NCBI GenBank assembly: GCA_900313005.1
Contig: ONZJ01000002.1
Span: 2,558,996 to 2,622,995, forward strand
Source: Rhodobacteraceae bacterium EL129
GTDB taxonomy: Bacteria > Pseudomonadota > Alphaproteobacteria > Rhodobacterales > Rhodobacteraceae
Reading direction: 5' to 3'
Length of the DNA stretch: 64,000 bases
The position numbers and the translations under genes were made by a program. The notes below the pieces were generated by a model. It was not told the origin of the DNA. It saw nothing but the letters and a program-made list of their open reading frames with translations, and made no database searches. Position 1 is the first letter of the stretch; the number at the start of each line of letters is the position of its first letter. Shown here one piece after another: positions 29,264 through 38,526 of this stretch.

Positions 29264-29887
29264 TTAACGCAGATGAGCAGGCACGGCTGCCTGGCGCGTT
29301 TCCAGTGGGATTACGTCGATCGGGGCGATGGGGGTGCCGTCGGCATTGGTCAGATCATTGTGCTTGGCCCGACCGCTGAGCCAGGCCAGGACCATGCGTT
29401 TCAGCACCGCGGCACCGGCCCGTTTGAACCCTTTATCATTGCGCGGTGCGCCCTGTCCCGGAATGGCGGACCCGGTGTTGGCGTGGCACGTAATGCGCCC
29501 CAGCACGGGTCCGGCGGTGTTGAGCGTGGATTGACGCAGCACGATCCCGACGAAGGGCAAGTTGGCCTTGGGGAGTGTATTCAACAGGGGTGTGTTGCAA
29601 CAACCCGCATGCCAACGCAAAAGCCCTTTTGGGGACAGGCGCAGGATGCGAAGCTGATCTGCGCCTTTGAGCACCGTGAGCTGATCAGGTGTGGTTTGCC
29701 AGATATGGCTGCCCCCGGCGCTGTCGAGAATATCCTCGACTTCGACGTGCAGCCGCGCTGCGGTCTGGCAATCCTTGCAATAGCACACGACACGCGTGCC
29801 CTGCGATAGGCCGGGAACAGGAAGGCCGATTTCAGTCTCCCCGCAGCGGCAGGCCTGTATTAATGCCTCAGCGCCAGCGCCAGTCAC
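29264..29887 (-). CDS. DUF6151 / GFA-like protein with zinc-type cysteines
   Basis: About 207 residues. The pattern CRCGE, then VVCYCKDCQTAAR and later WHAGCCNTPLLNT resembles the zinc-binding layout of the GFA/CENP-V fold as found in DUF6151. Function is unknown. The start is uncertain: the frame is open to 29920, but a GTG at 29887 removes most of the overlap with the upstream SH3-protein gene. It is the last gene in the gdh-SH3-DUF6151 run on the minus strand. Confidence 0.7.
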   Translation of the reverse strand: MTGAGAEALIQACRCGETEIGLPVPGLSQGTRVVCYCKDCQTAARLHVEVEDILDSAGGSHIWQTTPDQLTVLKGADQLRILRLSPKGLLRWHAGCCNTPLLNTLPKANLPFVGIVLRQSTLNTAGPVLGRITCHANTGSAIPGQGAPRNDKGFKRAGAAVLKRMVLAWLSGRAKHNDLTNADGTPIAPIDVIPLETRQAAVPAHLR

Positions 29888-30281
29888 ACAGATAGCCAGT
29901 ATGGGCCCAGCCTTCGACATGCAGGGATTTCTTGGCGATGGGGTTGCCGTTTTGATCTGTCAGCCGGTACGCGGTCCAGACCTGCACCCAAGGCCCAACA
30001 CGCGCATCTGTGTTGACCTCGAACACGACGAGCCGTTTGAGTTTGCGGCGAATGACGTGTTCCGTACCGGGGCCTGCGCGCACCGCCAACCAGCCGTCCG
30101 GCCCGTTGACATTGCACACCATCGGCGTTGCCAATGGATCGCCCTGCCCCCAACCGGGAGCGGCCAGACCGACCAGGCGCACGGCGCCAAATGTGCCGGA
30201 TTCCGCCAGCGCTCCGGTAGGAAGAGCTGCGCAAGCCAAAGCCAGCGCGGCTCTTTTCGCCCAACTTCGCCCGTGCGTCAA
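29868..30281 (-). CDS. Exported bacterial SH3-like domain protein
   Basis: 137 residues. A signal peptide (WAKRAALALACAALPTGALA) precedes a domain at about 50-137 that fits the SH3_3 pattern: GWLAVRAGPGTEH, then WVQVWTAYRLTD and GWAHTGYLCDW. Such domains bind peptidoglycan or peptides in the periplasm. The TTG start overlaps the gdh stop, suggesting coupling. The role next to glutamate dehydrogenase is unknown. Confidence 0.75.
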   Translation of the reverse strand: MTHGRSWAKRAALALACAALPTGALAESGTFGAVRLVGLAAPGWGQGDPLATPMVCNVNGPDGWLAVRAGPGTEHVIRRKLKRLVVFEVNTDARVGPWVQVWTAYRLTDQNGNPIAKKSLHVEGWAHTGYLCDWRWR

Positions 30282-31708
30282 AGACCCAAGGCGCGGTAGC
30301 TGTCAGCCACTTTACCGATCGAAACCAGATACGCCGCCGTGCGCAGATCCGTGACATTGTCCTGAGAGTGCCACTTTTCACGCATCCCTTGGTAGGCGGC
30401 ACGCATCGTATCATCGAGGCCTGAGCGCACCAGTTCCAGCTCACCCGCACCGCGCATGTACTTCTTCTTGAAGTCCGGGCTCATCGACCAGTTGTCGCCA
30501 AGATGGACGTCGAGCTTGTTCAACTCGTTGACAAGCAGCTCGTTGCGCGCTTCTTCCTCGCGGCGGCTCATCCGGCCAAAGCGGATATGGCTGAGGTTCT
30601 TGACCCACTCAAAGTAGGACACCGTCACACCGCCAGCGTTGGCATACATGTCGGGAATAATGACACAACCCTTTTCGCGCAGGATTTCATCCGCGCCCGC
30701 TGTCACCGGGCCGTTCGCGGCTTCGATAATCAATGGCGCCTTGATATTGGCGGCGTTGCCCATGTGGATTACGCCCTCAAGGGCAGCAGGCACCAGAATA
30801 TCGCAGTCTTTTTCCAGTACGGACGAGCCATCTTCGACATGGGTGGCATTGGGATATCCCGTCACACCGCCATGTTTGGCAATCCAGCTGCGCACACCTT
30901 CGACGTCGATACCATCGTCATCCACAAGGGCGCCATCGCGCTCGATGATCCCAGTAATCTTGCATCCATCTTCCTCTTGCAGGAACTTGGCAGCGTGATA
31001 GCCCACGTTCCCGAGGCCCTGAACCACGACACGTTTGCCATCCAGCGTCCCGGACATGCCAGCCGCCTTGATATCCTCAGGATGGCGGAAGAACTCTTGC
31101 AGTGCGTACTGTACACCGCGGCCTGTGGCTTCGGTCCGGCCCTGAATGCCGCCCGCGTTGATCGGTTTACCGGTTACACAGGCGCGGCTGTTGATGTCGG
31201 TGGTGTTCATGCGGCGATATTGATCGGCGATCCAGGCCATCTCGCGTTCGCCTGTGCCCATGTCGGGGGCTGGTACGTTCTGCGATGGGTGGATCAGATC
31301 ACGTTTGGCCAACTCGTAGGCGAAACGACGTGTGATTTGCTCCAGCTCATGTTCATCCCACTCGCGTGGGTCGATCCGCAGACCCCCCTTGGACCCACCG
31401 AACGGTGCCTCGACCAATGCACACTTATACGTCATGAGCGCTGCAAGCGCCTCGACTTCGTCCTGGTTGACCCCCATGGCAAAGCGGATTCCGCCTTTCA
31501 CAGGTTCCATATGCTCCGAGTGCACCGAACGGTATCCCGTGAAGGTATGAATCTGCCCGCGAAGGCGAACACCGAAACGCACGGTATAGGTGGCGTTACA
31601 CACCCTGATCTTTTCCTCCAGCCCAGGCGGTAGGTCCATCAACGCCACGGCGCGATTGAACATGATATCCACACTTTCACGAAAGCTTGGCTCGTTGGCT
31701 GGTGTCAT
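30278..31708 (-). CDS. gdhA: Glu/Leu/Phe/Val dehydrogenase family (glutamate dehydrogenase)
   Basis: 476 residues. The catalytic lysine block APFGGSKGGLRIDPREW lies at about 110-125, and an NAD(P)-binding Rossmann motif VVVQGLGNVGYHAAKFL lies at about 225-241. The family interconverts glutamate and 2-oxoglutarate plus ammonia, or branched-chain amino acids. Length and wording fit NAD-type glutamate dehydrogenase best. The start at 31708 is decided by AGGAGAG just upstream. In an organism that demethylates amines to glycine, it would help handle ammonia. Confidence 0.92.
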   Translation of the reverse strand: MTPANEPSFRESVDIMFNRAVALMDLPPGLEEKIRVCNATYTVRFGVRLRGQIHTFTGYRSVHSEHMEPVKGGIRFAMGVNQDEVEALAALMTYKCALVEAPFGGSKGGLRIDPREWDEHELEQITRRFAYELAKRDLIHPSQNVPAPDMGTGEREMAWIADQYRRMNTTDINSRACVTGKPINAGGIQGRTEATGRGVQYALQEFFRHPEDIKAAGMSGTLDGKRVVVQGLGNVGYHAAKFLQEEDGCKITGIIERDGALVDDDGIDVEGVRSWIAKHGGVTGYPNATHVEDGSSVLEKDCDILVPAALEGVIHMGNAANIKAPLIIEAANGPVTAGADEILREKGCVIIPDMYANAGGVTVSYFEWVKNLSHIRFGRMSRREEEARNELLVNELNKLDVHLGDNWSMSPDFKKKYMRGAGELELVRSGLDDTMRAAYQGMREKWHSQDNVTDLRTAAYLVSIGKVADSYRALGL

Positions 31709-31875
31709 TTTTTCTCTCCTGATTAAATTCCGGTTTGTCCCTTGAGTCGCCTTTTGGCGCGCCGGATACGAAGCCATGGTTAATGTCTGAACAGCTTTTG
31801 TCCACCCAATGTTATCCGGCTGCGGCTATCGACAGGGCGAAAATCAACCATGGCGTGCAGTTGGATCGCGTTTGG

Positions 31876-31906
31876 AAACAATAAAACAAATTCAGCTCTA
31901 TTGTTT
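31876..31906. repeat. Inverted repeat in the AT-rich gdh/tadG divergent region
   Basis: AAACAATA at 31876-31883 is matched by TATTGTTT at 31899-31906, with 15 bases between. It lies in the 320-bp gap (31709-32028) between the divergent gdh and tadG-like genes. The gap is AT-rich from about 31870 to 31965, with a run of T after the right arm, and otherwise shows no gene. It could be a regulator site or part of the promoter region; nothing in it names a protein. Confidence 0.3.
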
Positions 31907-32028
31907 TCTAAATTTTTTTATATCAACGGCTTACAAGGTTAAAATGCCTTAATTTGGCCACAGCGGACTGTCATCAAGATCGTGGATAAAAGTGTTTTGA
32001 AGGGCATTCGTGTGCCCAACGAGGTGAT

Positions 32029-33891
32029 ATGATGACTATTTCAACTGTGCTAAAGCAGCGGCTGAAAAACCGACTTGGATTGAATAAGTTCAGCAGGCAT
32101 CACGGTCATATAAAGTCGTTTGAATACGAGGAAGAAGGTGGCATGACCATCATCGCCTTGTTCGTTTTCATCCTGATGCTCACCATGGGCGGCATCAGTA
32201 TTGACCTGATGCGCCACGAAATGGAACGCACCCAACTTCAGGCCACACTCGACAGTGCCGTCCTGGCTGGTGCCGGTGCCCCTGCCGGTGCCACCAAGGA
32301 AGATATCAAGAATATAGTTGAAGATTTCTTCCTCAAAAGCGGCAAAGCAAACTACCTGAACGAATTGGGAGAAGGCGACATTGTCGCCACGCTTAACTCA
32401 CGCCGGGTAACAGCCTCGGCCGATATGACGCTGAATACATATCTGATGAAGTTAATGGGTGTTAACACTATGAAAGCAGGTGGCGGTGCCACGGCTGAAG
32501 TTCGTACTCCCAAGTTGGAAATTGTCATGGCACTCGACGTTTCCGGTTCGATGCGCGGGGATAAACTGGTCCACCTGAAGACTGCCGCGAAGGAATTTGT
32601 AACAACCATCCTGAACAGCTCAGACCCAGGAAGCACAATTTTCTCGATCGTGCCGTACAGCTGGGGCGTGACGCCCAGCAAGGGTATGTATGAAGCATTG
32701 GATGTGGCGGAAACTCACTCCTACTCAAATTGCATTGTGTTTGAAGACACTGATTTCGAAACGAGCGTCATCGACGATTCCGTTCAGTACGAGCAGCGTA
32801 TTTACACATCCGTTGAAGTCTGGAACAGCAATCCTCAATTCGGGGACATTGAATCAGGTTCACTGAACACTTCAACTTCGGCAGTTTACAACCGAACCTG
32901 CTTCACCGATGAGTATTTTGTTGTGATGCCGCTTCAGACTATTGAATCGCGTTTGCACACCAAAATCGATTCTCTTCAAGCTGCTGGCTCAACTTCAAGC
33001 CATTTGGGTATGAAGTGGGCGGCCGGGATGCTTGACCCCGCGTTCTCTGATGTCGTGACGGCGTTGCAAACTCCACGCGAAACAGGTGTCGATGAAAACG
33101 GAAACACAACTTATGTAACCGAAGTCGATCCTTCTTTGTCAAACATTCCCGCAGAATACACTGAAGCAGACACACAAAAGATCATCGTCTTGATGGGTGA
33201 TGGCAAAAACGACAGCACATACTCGTTCACAAGCGGAAGCTACCGTGGTCCTAACTCTTACCTTCACGAGATCATCTCGGAGGACAACGTGTTTGACTAC
33301 ATGTACAACCGTTACAACCCTTCCCAGCAATGGCATGGTGCCGGATACGAATGGTATTGTGGCCAATCAGGCTATGAGTGGTTGGAATGTGTTTATGAGC
33401 CCGCGATCTCGCGTTACGTATTCAATCCGAACAATAACTACTATTATTCTGTCGAGGGTACCGGAAACCTGAGCAGTTCACAGTTCAACAACTTGATTGA
33501 CGGGTTACCTGCGACCGTTACGCATCCTGAAACTGGCAACACAGTAGATCCACACAAGAATTATGATTGGGAAGAAGCCTGGGGATTGATCAGCCCGAAC
33601 TTCATCGGCGATCTGACTGGAAACTGGTCTCCCAAAAACAATATTCGTGGCAATCGCGAGGGAACATCTGACAAAGACGACAATATGTCAGATATTTGCA
33701 CAGCAACGAAGTCTGAAGGGGTGATCGTATTCTCTATTGGCTTCGAGGTGACCGAAGGTGGAAATGCGGAAGTGCAACTGAGAAACTGTGCTTCAACACC
33801 AACACATTACTACCGCGCTGCGGGAGTTAGCATCTCCGATGCCTTTGGCTCCATCGCATCGAACGTACAAAACCTGAGGTTGACACAATGA
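32029..33891 (+). CDS. TadG-like pilus assembly protein with von Willebrand A domain
   Basis: 620 residues. A single N-terminal membrane segment follows the TadE/G-type lead (GGMTIIALFVFILMLTMGGI, about 38-57). A vWA domain begins near residue 164, with the metal site IVMALDVSGSMRGDK and a later VLMGDGKNDSTYS. The region about 400-500 is rich in Tyr, Asn, Trp and Ser, and its bases are more AT-rich than the neighbours. TadG-like proteins are envelope parts of Flp/Tad pilus systems. It overlaps the next gene by four bases (ATGA). No tadABC or flp genes lie in this window. Confidence 0.85.
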   Translation: MMTISTVLKQRLKNRLGLNKFSRHHGHIKSFEYEEEGGMTIIALFVFILMLTMGGISIDLMRHEMERTQLQATLDSAVLAGAGAPAGATKEDIKNIVEDFFLKSGKANYLNELGEGDIVATLNSRRVTASADMTLNTYLMKLMGVNTMKAGGGATAEVRTPKLEIVMALDVSGSMRGDKLVHLKTAAKEFVTTILNSSDPGSTIFSIVPYSWGVTPSKGMYEALDVAETHSYSNCIVFEDTDFETSVIDDSVQYEQRIYTSVEVWNSNPQFGDIESGSLNTSTSAVYNRTCFTDEYFVVMPLQTIESRLHTKIDSLQAAGSTSSHLGMKWAAGMLDPAFSDVVTALQTPRETGVDENGNTTYVTEVDPSLSNIPAEYTEADTQKIIVLMGDGKNDSTYSFTSGSYRGPNSYLHEIISEDNVFDYMYNRYNPSQQWHGAGYEWYCGQSGYEWLECVYEPAISRYVFNPNNNYYYSVEGTGNLSSSQFNNLIDGLPATVTHPETGNTVDPHKNYDWEEAWGLISPNFIGDLTGNWSPKNNIRGNREGTSDKDDNMSDICTATKSEGVIVFSIGFEVTEGGNAEVQLRNCASTPTHYYRAAGVSISDAFGSIASNVQNLRLTQ

Positions 33892-34424
33892 TGCGCTCGC
33901 TTCTCTCACCCCTGCGCCGTATTGTCCGCAAGGAAGATGGCTCAGCCGCAGTAGAATTCGTACTGATATTTCCTGTCATAGCGACGATGATCTGCATGAC
34001 GCTGGAGATGGGCTTTATCACCCTGCGCCAGACTATGCTGGACCGCGGACTTGATATGGCCGTCCGCGAAGTGCGCCTAGGTACAGGCACCGCTCCGCAA
34101 CACGATGACATCAAAGATCTAGTTTGCGAGTTTTCGCTGTTCCTGAAAGATTGCGAAAATCAGCTTTACCTTGAAATGTCGCCGACCGATCCGCGAAGCT
34201 TTAGCGGTCTGCACGCGATTGCCTCGTGTACAGACGATCCGGTGGAGGCACGTCCTGTGCGCAGCTTTACACCCGGTCAACAAAACCAGCTAGTCTTGAT
34301 GCGTGCATGCGTGCTGTATGATCCGCTGTTCCCACCGACACTGCTGCCAAGAATCTTGAAAAGCGATGCAAATGGCAAATCTGCCATCCTCTCTGTCACC
34401 GCTTTCGTGCAGGAGCCTATCTGA
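33888..34424 (+). CDS. TadE-like pseudopilin family protein (first)
   Basis: 178 residues with the TadE N-terminus: a basic lead, EDGSAAVEFVLIFPV and one membrane segment (about 20-42) carrying the conserved Glu. The rest is a small extracytoplasmic domain with cysteines at about 85, 94, 114 and 144. TadE and TadF are minor pseudopilins processed by the TadV peptidase. It is coupled to tadG-like upstream (ATGA) and to the next gene (TGATG). Confidence 0.85.
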   Translation: MMRSLLSPLRRIVRKEDGSAAVEFVLIFPVIATMICMTLEMGFITLRQTMLDRGLDMAVREVRLGTGTAPQHDDIKDLVCEFSLFLKDCENQLYLEMSPTDPRSFSGLHAIASCTDDPVEARPVRSFTPGQQNQLVLMRACVLYDPLFPPTLLPRILKSDANGKSAILSVTAFVQEPI

Positions 34425-35002
34425 TGAGTATGTTGAACCGTTTCAAAACCGCCCTTGCCCGATTCCGCCGGGATACCGATGGTATCATGACCGTGGAAAT
34501 GGTGATTACCCTGCCTTTCCTGTTCTGGATGATCACCACGTCGTTCGAACTATTCGAAGTGCATCGCTACAAGGCGGCCCGTGTGAAAGCCACCTATACA
34601 GTAGCTGATATGCTGAGCCGCGAGATGCTGCCGGTGAATGATGCCTACGTTGATGGTGCCAAGGCTGTCTATGATGACGTGACACGCGATCACGGCGAAA
34701 ACCAGATGCGGGTTTCCGTGGTGGTGTATCTGTCCGGTCCGGATCAATACGCGGTGCGCTGGTCCGAAGTTCGTGGCCCCGGCCCAATGACCGAGCTGAC
34801 AAGTTCAGACGTGGCGCAGGCGCATAGCGAGCTGCCAATTTTGCAAGGCGGTGAAGAGCTGATTATTGTAGAGAGCACGTCAGACTACTCGCCAATTTTC
34901 AAGTACCCGGGCTTGAACAACGAATACACCGTGAACACCCAGGTGTTTACCGGCATTCGTTTCGCGCCACAGCTGTGCTTTGAAGGAACATATTGCAGCT
35001 GA
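34424..35002 (+). CDS. TadE-like pseudopilin family protein (second)
   Basis: 192 residues. The N-terminus reads RDTDGIMTVEMVITLPFLFW, a TadE-type membrane segment with the conserved Glu, followed by an extracytoplasmic domain ending in a cysteine pair (LCFEGTYCS). It is the third gene of the Tad-type cluster, overlaps the preceding stop by one base, and is followed by a clear terminator. The cluster therefore ends here. Confidence 0.84.
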   Translation: MSMLNRFKTALARFRRDTDGIMTVEMVITLPFLFWMITTSFELFEVHRYKAARVKATYTVADMLSREMLPVNDAYVDGAKAVYDDVTRDHGENQMRVSVVVYLSGPDQYAVRWSEVRGPGPMTELTSSDVAQAHSELPILQGGEELIIVESTSDYSPIFKYPGLNNEYTVNTQVFTGIRFAPQLCFEGTYCS

Positions 35003-35033
35003 TCCGCTTGATCCTGCTGATCTAAACTACAAA

Positions 35034-35059
35034 GGCCCGGCGGAAACGTCGGGCTTTTT
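35034..35059 (+). terminator. Rho-independent terminator after the Tad-like cluster
   Basis: An eight-pair stem (GCCCGGCG with CGTCGGGC, one G-T pair) closes a GAAA loop and is followed by TTTTT. It lies about 33 bp after the last Tad-like stop. Confidence 0.85.
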
Positions 35060-35078
35060 GCATGGAGGTGCATCGGGG

Positions 35079-35579
35079 TTAGCGTCCGATCGCCCCGTCA
35101 TTATCGGGCTGCCGCTCCATGATCATAGCCGCAATCATATCCGCCATCATTTTGGTTTGCGCCCCGGGAGTCACGCCGCCCACACCCAGCCGTTTGCCCA
35201 GGCGCCAATACATACCGGGTTGCCAGGCTCCGGAGGCTTTCTCTTTCAGCTTGAGTGTAAATCCGTGCGAGGGTTTGAAGGCAAAGGCGCCCCGGTCGAT
35301 TGAGACGAACTGATCCACAGATGCCAGATGCACCCCATCGCTGGTGCGCAGCGCCTCCTCGGTCAGTTCAATGGCGAACGACGTGGCGCGGTGCATCCTT
35401 ACGGCCCCGAATAGCGACACCAGACCCATCACGATCAGCATCAGTTGCATCCCCAGTCCTGCAGGCGGGGCGGCAAATGCCAAATACAGCAACATGACAC
35501 CCAGCGCGCCCAGGACAAAGACGCCCAAACCGCGCCTTGGACTGGACGCCCCGACCACTGCCAGAACCTTATCCGCCAT
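35079..35579 (-). CDS. Hypothetical membrane protein with two helices
   Basis: 166 residues. Two hydrophobic segments at about 17-35 and 42-60 (GVMLLYLAFAAPPAGLGMQL and MLIVMGLVSLFGAV) are followed by a soluble domain (about 65-166) with ELTEEALRTSDG and QFVSIDRGAFAFKPSHGF, a PH-like or bacterial membrane-flanked pattern. Function not recognised. The start at 35579 has AAAGGAGC upstream; the longer frame to 35690 is rejected. It lies downstream of the dehydrogenase gene on the same strand. Confidence 0.65.
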   Translation of the reverse strand: MADKVLAVVGASSPRRGLGVFVLGALGVMLLYLAFAAPPAGLGMQLMLIVMGLVSLFGAVRMHRATSFAIELTEEALRTSDGVHLASVDQFVSIDRGAFAFKPSHGFTLKLKEKASGAWQPGMYWRLGKRLGVGGVTPGAQTKMMADMIAAMIMERQPDNDGAIGR

Positions 35580-35643
35580 TTGAATGCTCCTTTTGCCTGC
35601 GCATAGCGTGAAATTGCTCGGGGCAAAAGGTGCGCGTGGTGCT

Positions 35644-36588
35644 TTAGTGCTTGGGCCGCACCTCAGCGCCACGTTCTTCAGGTTCGTCATCCACCAGTTC
35701 CTGAGGGAACCCTGGTGCCGTGATGTCCAGCCCTGTGGCTTCCTCCAACCGCTCGATCATCCGGTCCGACTGGGCCCGATCGCCGTAGCGGGACTGCCCA
35801 TCCCGCATCAGCTTGATCAGCATCGGAGAGATTTCCAGTGGCACGTCATTGCGGTCCGCAATTTCCTGAAACAGGCCAATGTCCTTAAGCACTAGGTCCA
35901 TTGTGAAATCCACACAGCGCGACCCCGACAGGATCAGTTGGCTCTCTGTTTCGTGGACAAAGGATGTGCCCGAACTGATTTTGATCGCCTCATAGGTGGT
36001 GGCCATATCCATGCCAGCAGCCTTCATCGTGGTCAGCGCCTCGCACAGCATCAGCAAATGCCCCGTCGCCAGATAGTTGGTCATCACCTTCAACACGCTC
36101 GCGGTTCCAATATCGCCTGTATGCAAAACGCGACGGCCCATGATGGTCAGCAACGGCAGGATACGTTCAAACGTCGGACGGTCGCATCCGGCATAGATGC
36201 TGATGTTGCCGGTGTCGGCCCGGTGGCACCCGCCAGATACCGGGCAGTCGACAGCCGCGCCGCCCTTGGCGATCACTTGTGCGCCCAAACGTTTGACCTC
36301 GGCTTCATCTGTGGTCGACATCTCCATCCAGATTTTGTCGGAGGTGATATGCGGCAACATCTCTTGCAGTACGGCGTCACTCGCCGCCGGGCTGGGCAGG
36401 CAGGTGATGACCGCGTCACAGCTTTGCATCAATTCCGCCGGGCTGCCGCCATCGCGCGCGCCTTTTTCAACGAATTTTGCTACAAAATCCGCATTGAGAT
36501 CATGCACCGCCAAATCCACACCATTGCGCAGCAAACTCCCAGACAGTTTGCCGCCAACGTTGCCCAATCCGATAAAACCGATTTTCAT
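35644..36588 (-). CDS. 3-hydroxyisobutyrate dehydrogenase-like NAD(P) oxidoreductase
   Basis: 314 residues of the beta-hydroxyacid dehydrogenase family. The Rossmann motif MKIGFIGLGNVGGKLSGSLL opens the protein; the substrate-binding DCPVSGGCHRADTG is at about 120; the catalytic lysine region KVMTNYLATGHLLMLCEAL is at about 172. Members oxidise 3-hydroxyisobutyrate, tartronate semialdehyde or related acids; which one is unclear. The chosen ATG gives the family start; the longer frame to 36696 is rejected. Confidence 0.88.
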   Translation of the reverse strand: MKIGFIGLGNVGGKLSGSLLRNGVDLAVHDLNADFVAKFVEKGARDGGSPAELMQSCDAVITCLPSPAASDAVLQEMLPHITSDKIWMEMSTTDEAEVKRLGAQVIAKGGAAVDCPVSGGCHRADTGNISIYAGCDRPTFERILPLLTIMGRRVLHTGDIGTASVLKVMTNYLATGHLLMLCEALTTMKAAGMDMATTYEAIKISSGTSFVHETESQLILSGSRCVDFTMDLVLKDIGLFQEIADRNDVPLEISPMLIKLMRDGQSRYGDRAQSDRMIERLEEATGLDITAPGFPQELVDDEPEERGAEVRPKH

Positions 36589-36765
36589 ATTTGGTATCTC
36601 CCTTGTTGCGGCCAGCGTTTCCGGCTTCCCGCAATAAGTCGAGCCGATAAACGACAAAACAAGTGACAATTTAACCTCTGCATGGGCGCACAGCATCGGC
36701 GCGCACAGGCAGGTTTGCGCGCCGTCGCACTGCCATTAGCTTTGATGCGAAAGGAGGACCTTGTC

Positions 36766-37587
36766 ATGTCCCTCAGACCCACACTGGAAACCCGCCAAGC
36801 CCAACCGACCATGGAGGGGGCCGGCGTGCACCTGCACCGCGCCTTCGGATTCGGTGATCCAAGCGAATTGGACCCGTTTTTGCTGTTTGATGACTTTAGC
36901 AATGATGATCCGGCTTTGTTCGAGAAGGGCTTTCCCTGGCATCCCCATCGCGGCATTGAAACCATCACCTATGTCCTCTCAGGCGAGGTGGATCATGGAG
37001 ACAGCCTTGGCAACACTGGCACCTTGGGAGCAGGCGATGTGCAATGGATGACAGCTGGATCCGGCATCATGCACCAGGAAATGCCACGCGGAAATGCGGC
37101 AGGACAGATGCACGGTTTTCAGCTTTGGGCCAACCTGCCCTCGGCGCTGAAAATGACCGCGCCGCGGTATCAGGATGTCCAGGCGCAACATATTCCCGAG
37201 ATCACGGATGACGACGGCACCACCGTGCGTGTGATCACCGGAGAGTTCTGGGGCAAGCGCGGTCCGGTGGATGGCATCGCGGCTGATCCGCAGTACCTCG
37301 ACGTCTCATTGCCGCCCGGTGAGCGTAAGACACTGCCCGTTGACACATATCGGCGCAGCTTTGCCTATGTGTTTGAAGGGGAAGCGGCATTTGCAGATGC
37401 CTCAAATCCGTTTGGCGTGCTGTTGGAAAAAGAGGTGGCGGGCGAAGAGCTGAACATCCGCGATATGTCCGGCAATCGGACCCTTGTCCGCTTTGGTACG
37501 GGCGATGAAATCACCGTTCAGGCCGGAGAAGACGGTGCGCGCTTCCTGTTGATCTCAGGGGCGCCCCTGCAAGAACCTGTCGCATAG
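36766..37587 (+). CDS. Pirin family protein, tail cut by an in-frame TAG
   Basis: 273 residues as it stands. The bicupin pirin fold is clear: a metal-site motif GFPWHPHRGIETITYVLSG (about 62-80), MTAGSGIMHQEMP (about 96-108), and the C-terminal cupin up to RFLLISGAPLQEPVA. An AAGGAGG precedes the ATG. The frame stops at TAG (37585-37587), but reading on in frame gives HGPIVMNTREEI ... LRNGTFIKPAHG to a TAA at 37680. That is the usual last segment of long pirins. The two cupins are intact, so the shortened product may still fold. Pirins bind iron; several act as quercetinases or regulators. Confidence 0.9.
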   Translation: MSLRPTLETRQAQPTMEGAGVHLHRAFGFGDPSELDPFLLFDDFSNDDPALFEKGFPWHPHRGIETITYVLSGEVDHGDSLGNTGTLGAGDVQWMTAGSGIMHQEMPRGNAAGQMHGFQLWANLPSALKMTAPRYQDVQAQHIPEITDDDGTTVRVITGEFWGKRGPVDGIAADPQYLDVSLPPGERKTLPVDTYRRSFAYVFEGEAAFADASNPFGVLLEKEVAGEELNIRDMSGNRTLVRFGTGDEITVQAGEDGARFLLISGAPLQEPVA

Positions 37588-37829
37588 CATGGCCCGATCG
37601 TGATGAACACACGTGAAGAAATTCAAACCACCATGTCTGACCTGCGCAACGGCACATTCATAAAGCCCGCGCACGGCTAAGGGCCTACTCCATCTCGCCC
37701 AACGGTGGCGTCCACGCAGGACGTCACCTCTCTGCTATCTCGAGGCGGAGGACGCAAGGACGACAACGAGGCACACAAGCGTGCGGCGTAGTCGCACTCC
37801 TTTAGATCAAGAAAGCGGGGCGAATAAGA

Positions 37830-38417
37830 TCAGACGGCGACAGATTTACGCACCATCGACCAATAAAGATCCTCGACGTCGGGCAAACTCAATCGCCCTT
37901 CTTCGCGAAACCAGGTGTTTACGCCATTGAGCATCGCGATCAGGGCCCGGGTGGCAATCTTCGGATCTGGCGTGTCAAACACCCCTTCGGAGATGCCTTG
38001 CCGCAAAAGGGTTTCAATTTCCGCCTCATAGCCTTGGCGGAGCTTTTCAATCACCAGGAAGTTCTCAGGGCTCAGGTTGCGCAATTCCATATAGGCGATG
38101 AACACGGCCTCGGGACGGGCCGCGTGGAACCGAATGTGAAACCGGGTAAACGCCTCAAGGGCTGCCACCGCATTCGGCGCTGCGGGGTGCTCGGACCAAG
38201 CGCCAAGCAATTGATCCATATGATCTTTCATGAGGTCGAAAAGCAGGCTCTGCTTGTCAGGCGTGTAATTGTACAAGGCCCCGGCCTGCACCCCAACTTC
38301 GCCTGCAATCTGGCGCATGGACACGGCGGCATAGCCGTGGCGCGCAAACAAATTTAGCGCCACCGCGCGCACGCGCGGCCCTGTGATATCCGAATGTGAT
38401 CCTTGTGTGCGGGCCAT
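37830..38417 (-). CDS. TetR/AcrR family transcriptional regulator
   Basis: 195 residues. An N-terminal helix-turn-helix of TetR type lies at about 12-55 (ALNLFARHGYAAVSMRQIA, VGVQAGALYNYTPDKQSLL), followed by a helical ligand-binding domain with a C-terminal half resembling TetR_C of acyl-CoA-responsive regulators. It diverges from a small lipoprotein gene. The ATG at 38417 has a near-perfect palindrome directly upstream, likely its own operator. The 242-bp gap after pirin holds the pirin tail and otherwise no gene. Confidence 0.9.
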   Translation of the reverse strand: MARTQGSHSDITGPRVRAVALNLFARHGYAAVSMRQIAGEVGVQAGALYNYTPDKQSLLFDLMKDHMDQLLGAWSEHPAAPNAVAALEAFTRFHIRFHAARPEAVFIAYMELRNLSPENFLVIEKLRQGYEAEIETLLRQGISEGVFDTPDPKIATRALIAMLNGVNTWFREEGRLSLPDVEDLYWSMVRKSVAV

Positions 38418-38432
38418 GGGGTAAGATTTAAC

Positions 38433-38446
38433 TGAACGTGCGTTCA
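38433..38446. promoter_or_regulatory. Probable TetR operator
   Basis: TGAACGTGCGTTCA is an inverted repeat (TGAACG and CGTTCA around a two-base centre) 16 bp upstream of the TetR start and 81 bp before the divergent lipoprotein gene. Palindromes of this kind with A/T edges are typical TetR-family operators. Confidence 0.55.
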
Positions 38447-38526
38447 AATCAATCCCCCGCTTGCACGCCACCTCAAAAGAATGGCAAGACAGAGTACGGA
38501 GCGACCAACGGACAGGCCTCGATGTA

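Noticed and set aside
16924..37587. Idea that TAG is recoded as an amino acid in this organism
   Set aside because: Several intact genes (gatB, kpsC, soxB, the DUF1294 gene, LysR, msrA) end normally at TAG, and no suppressor tRNA is visible here.
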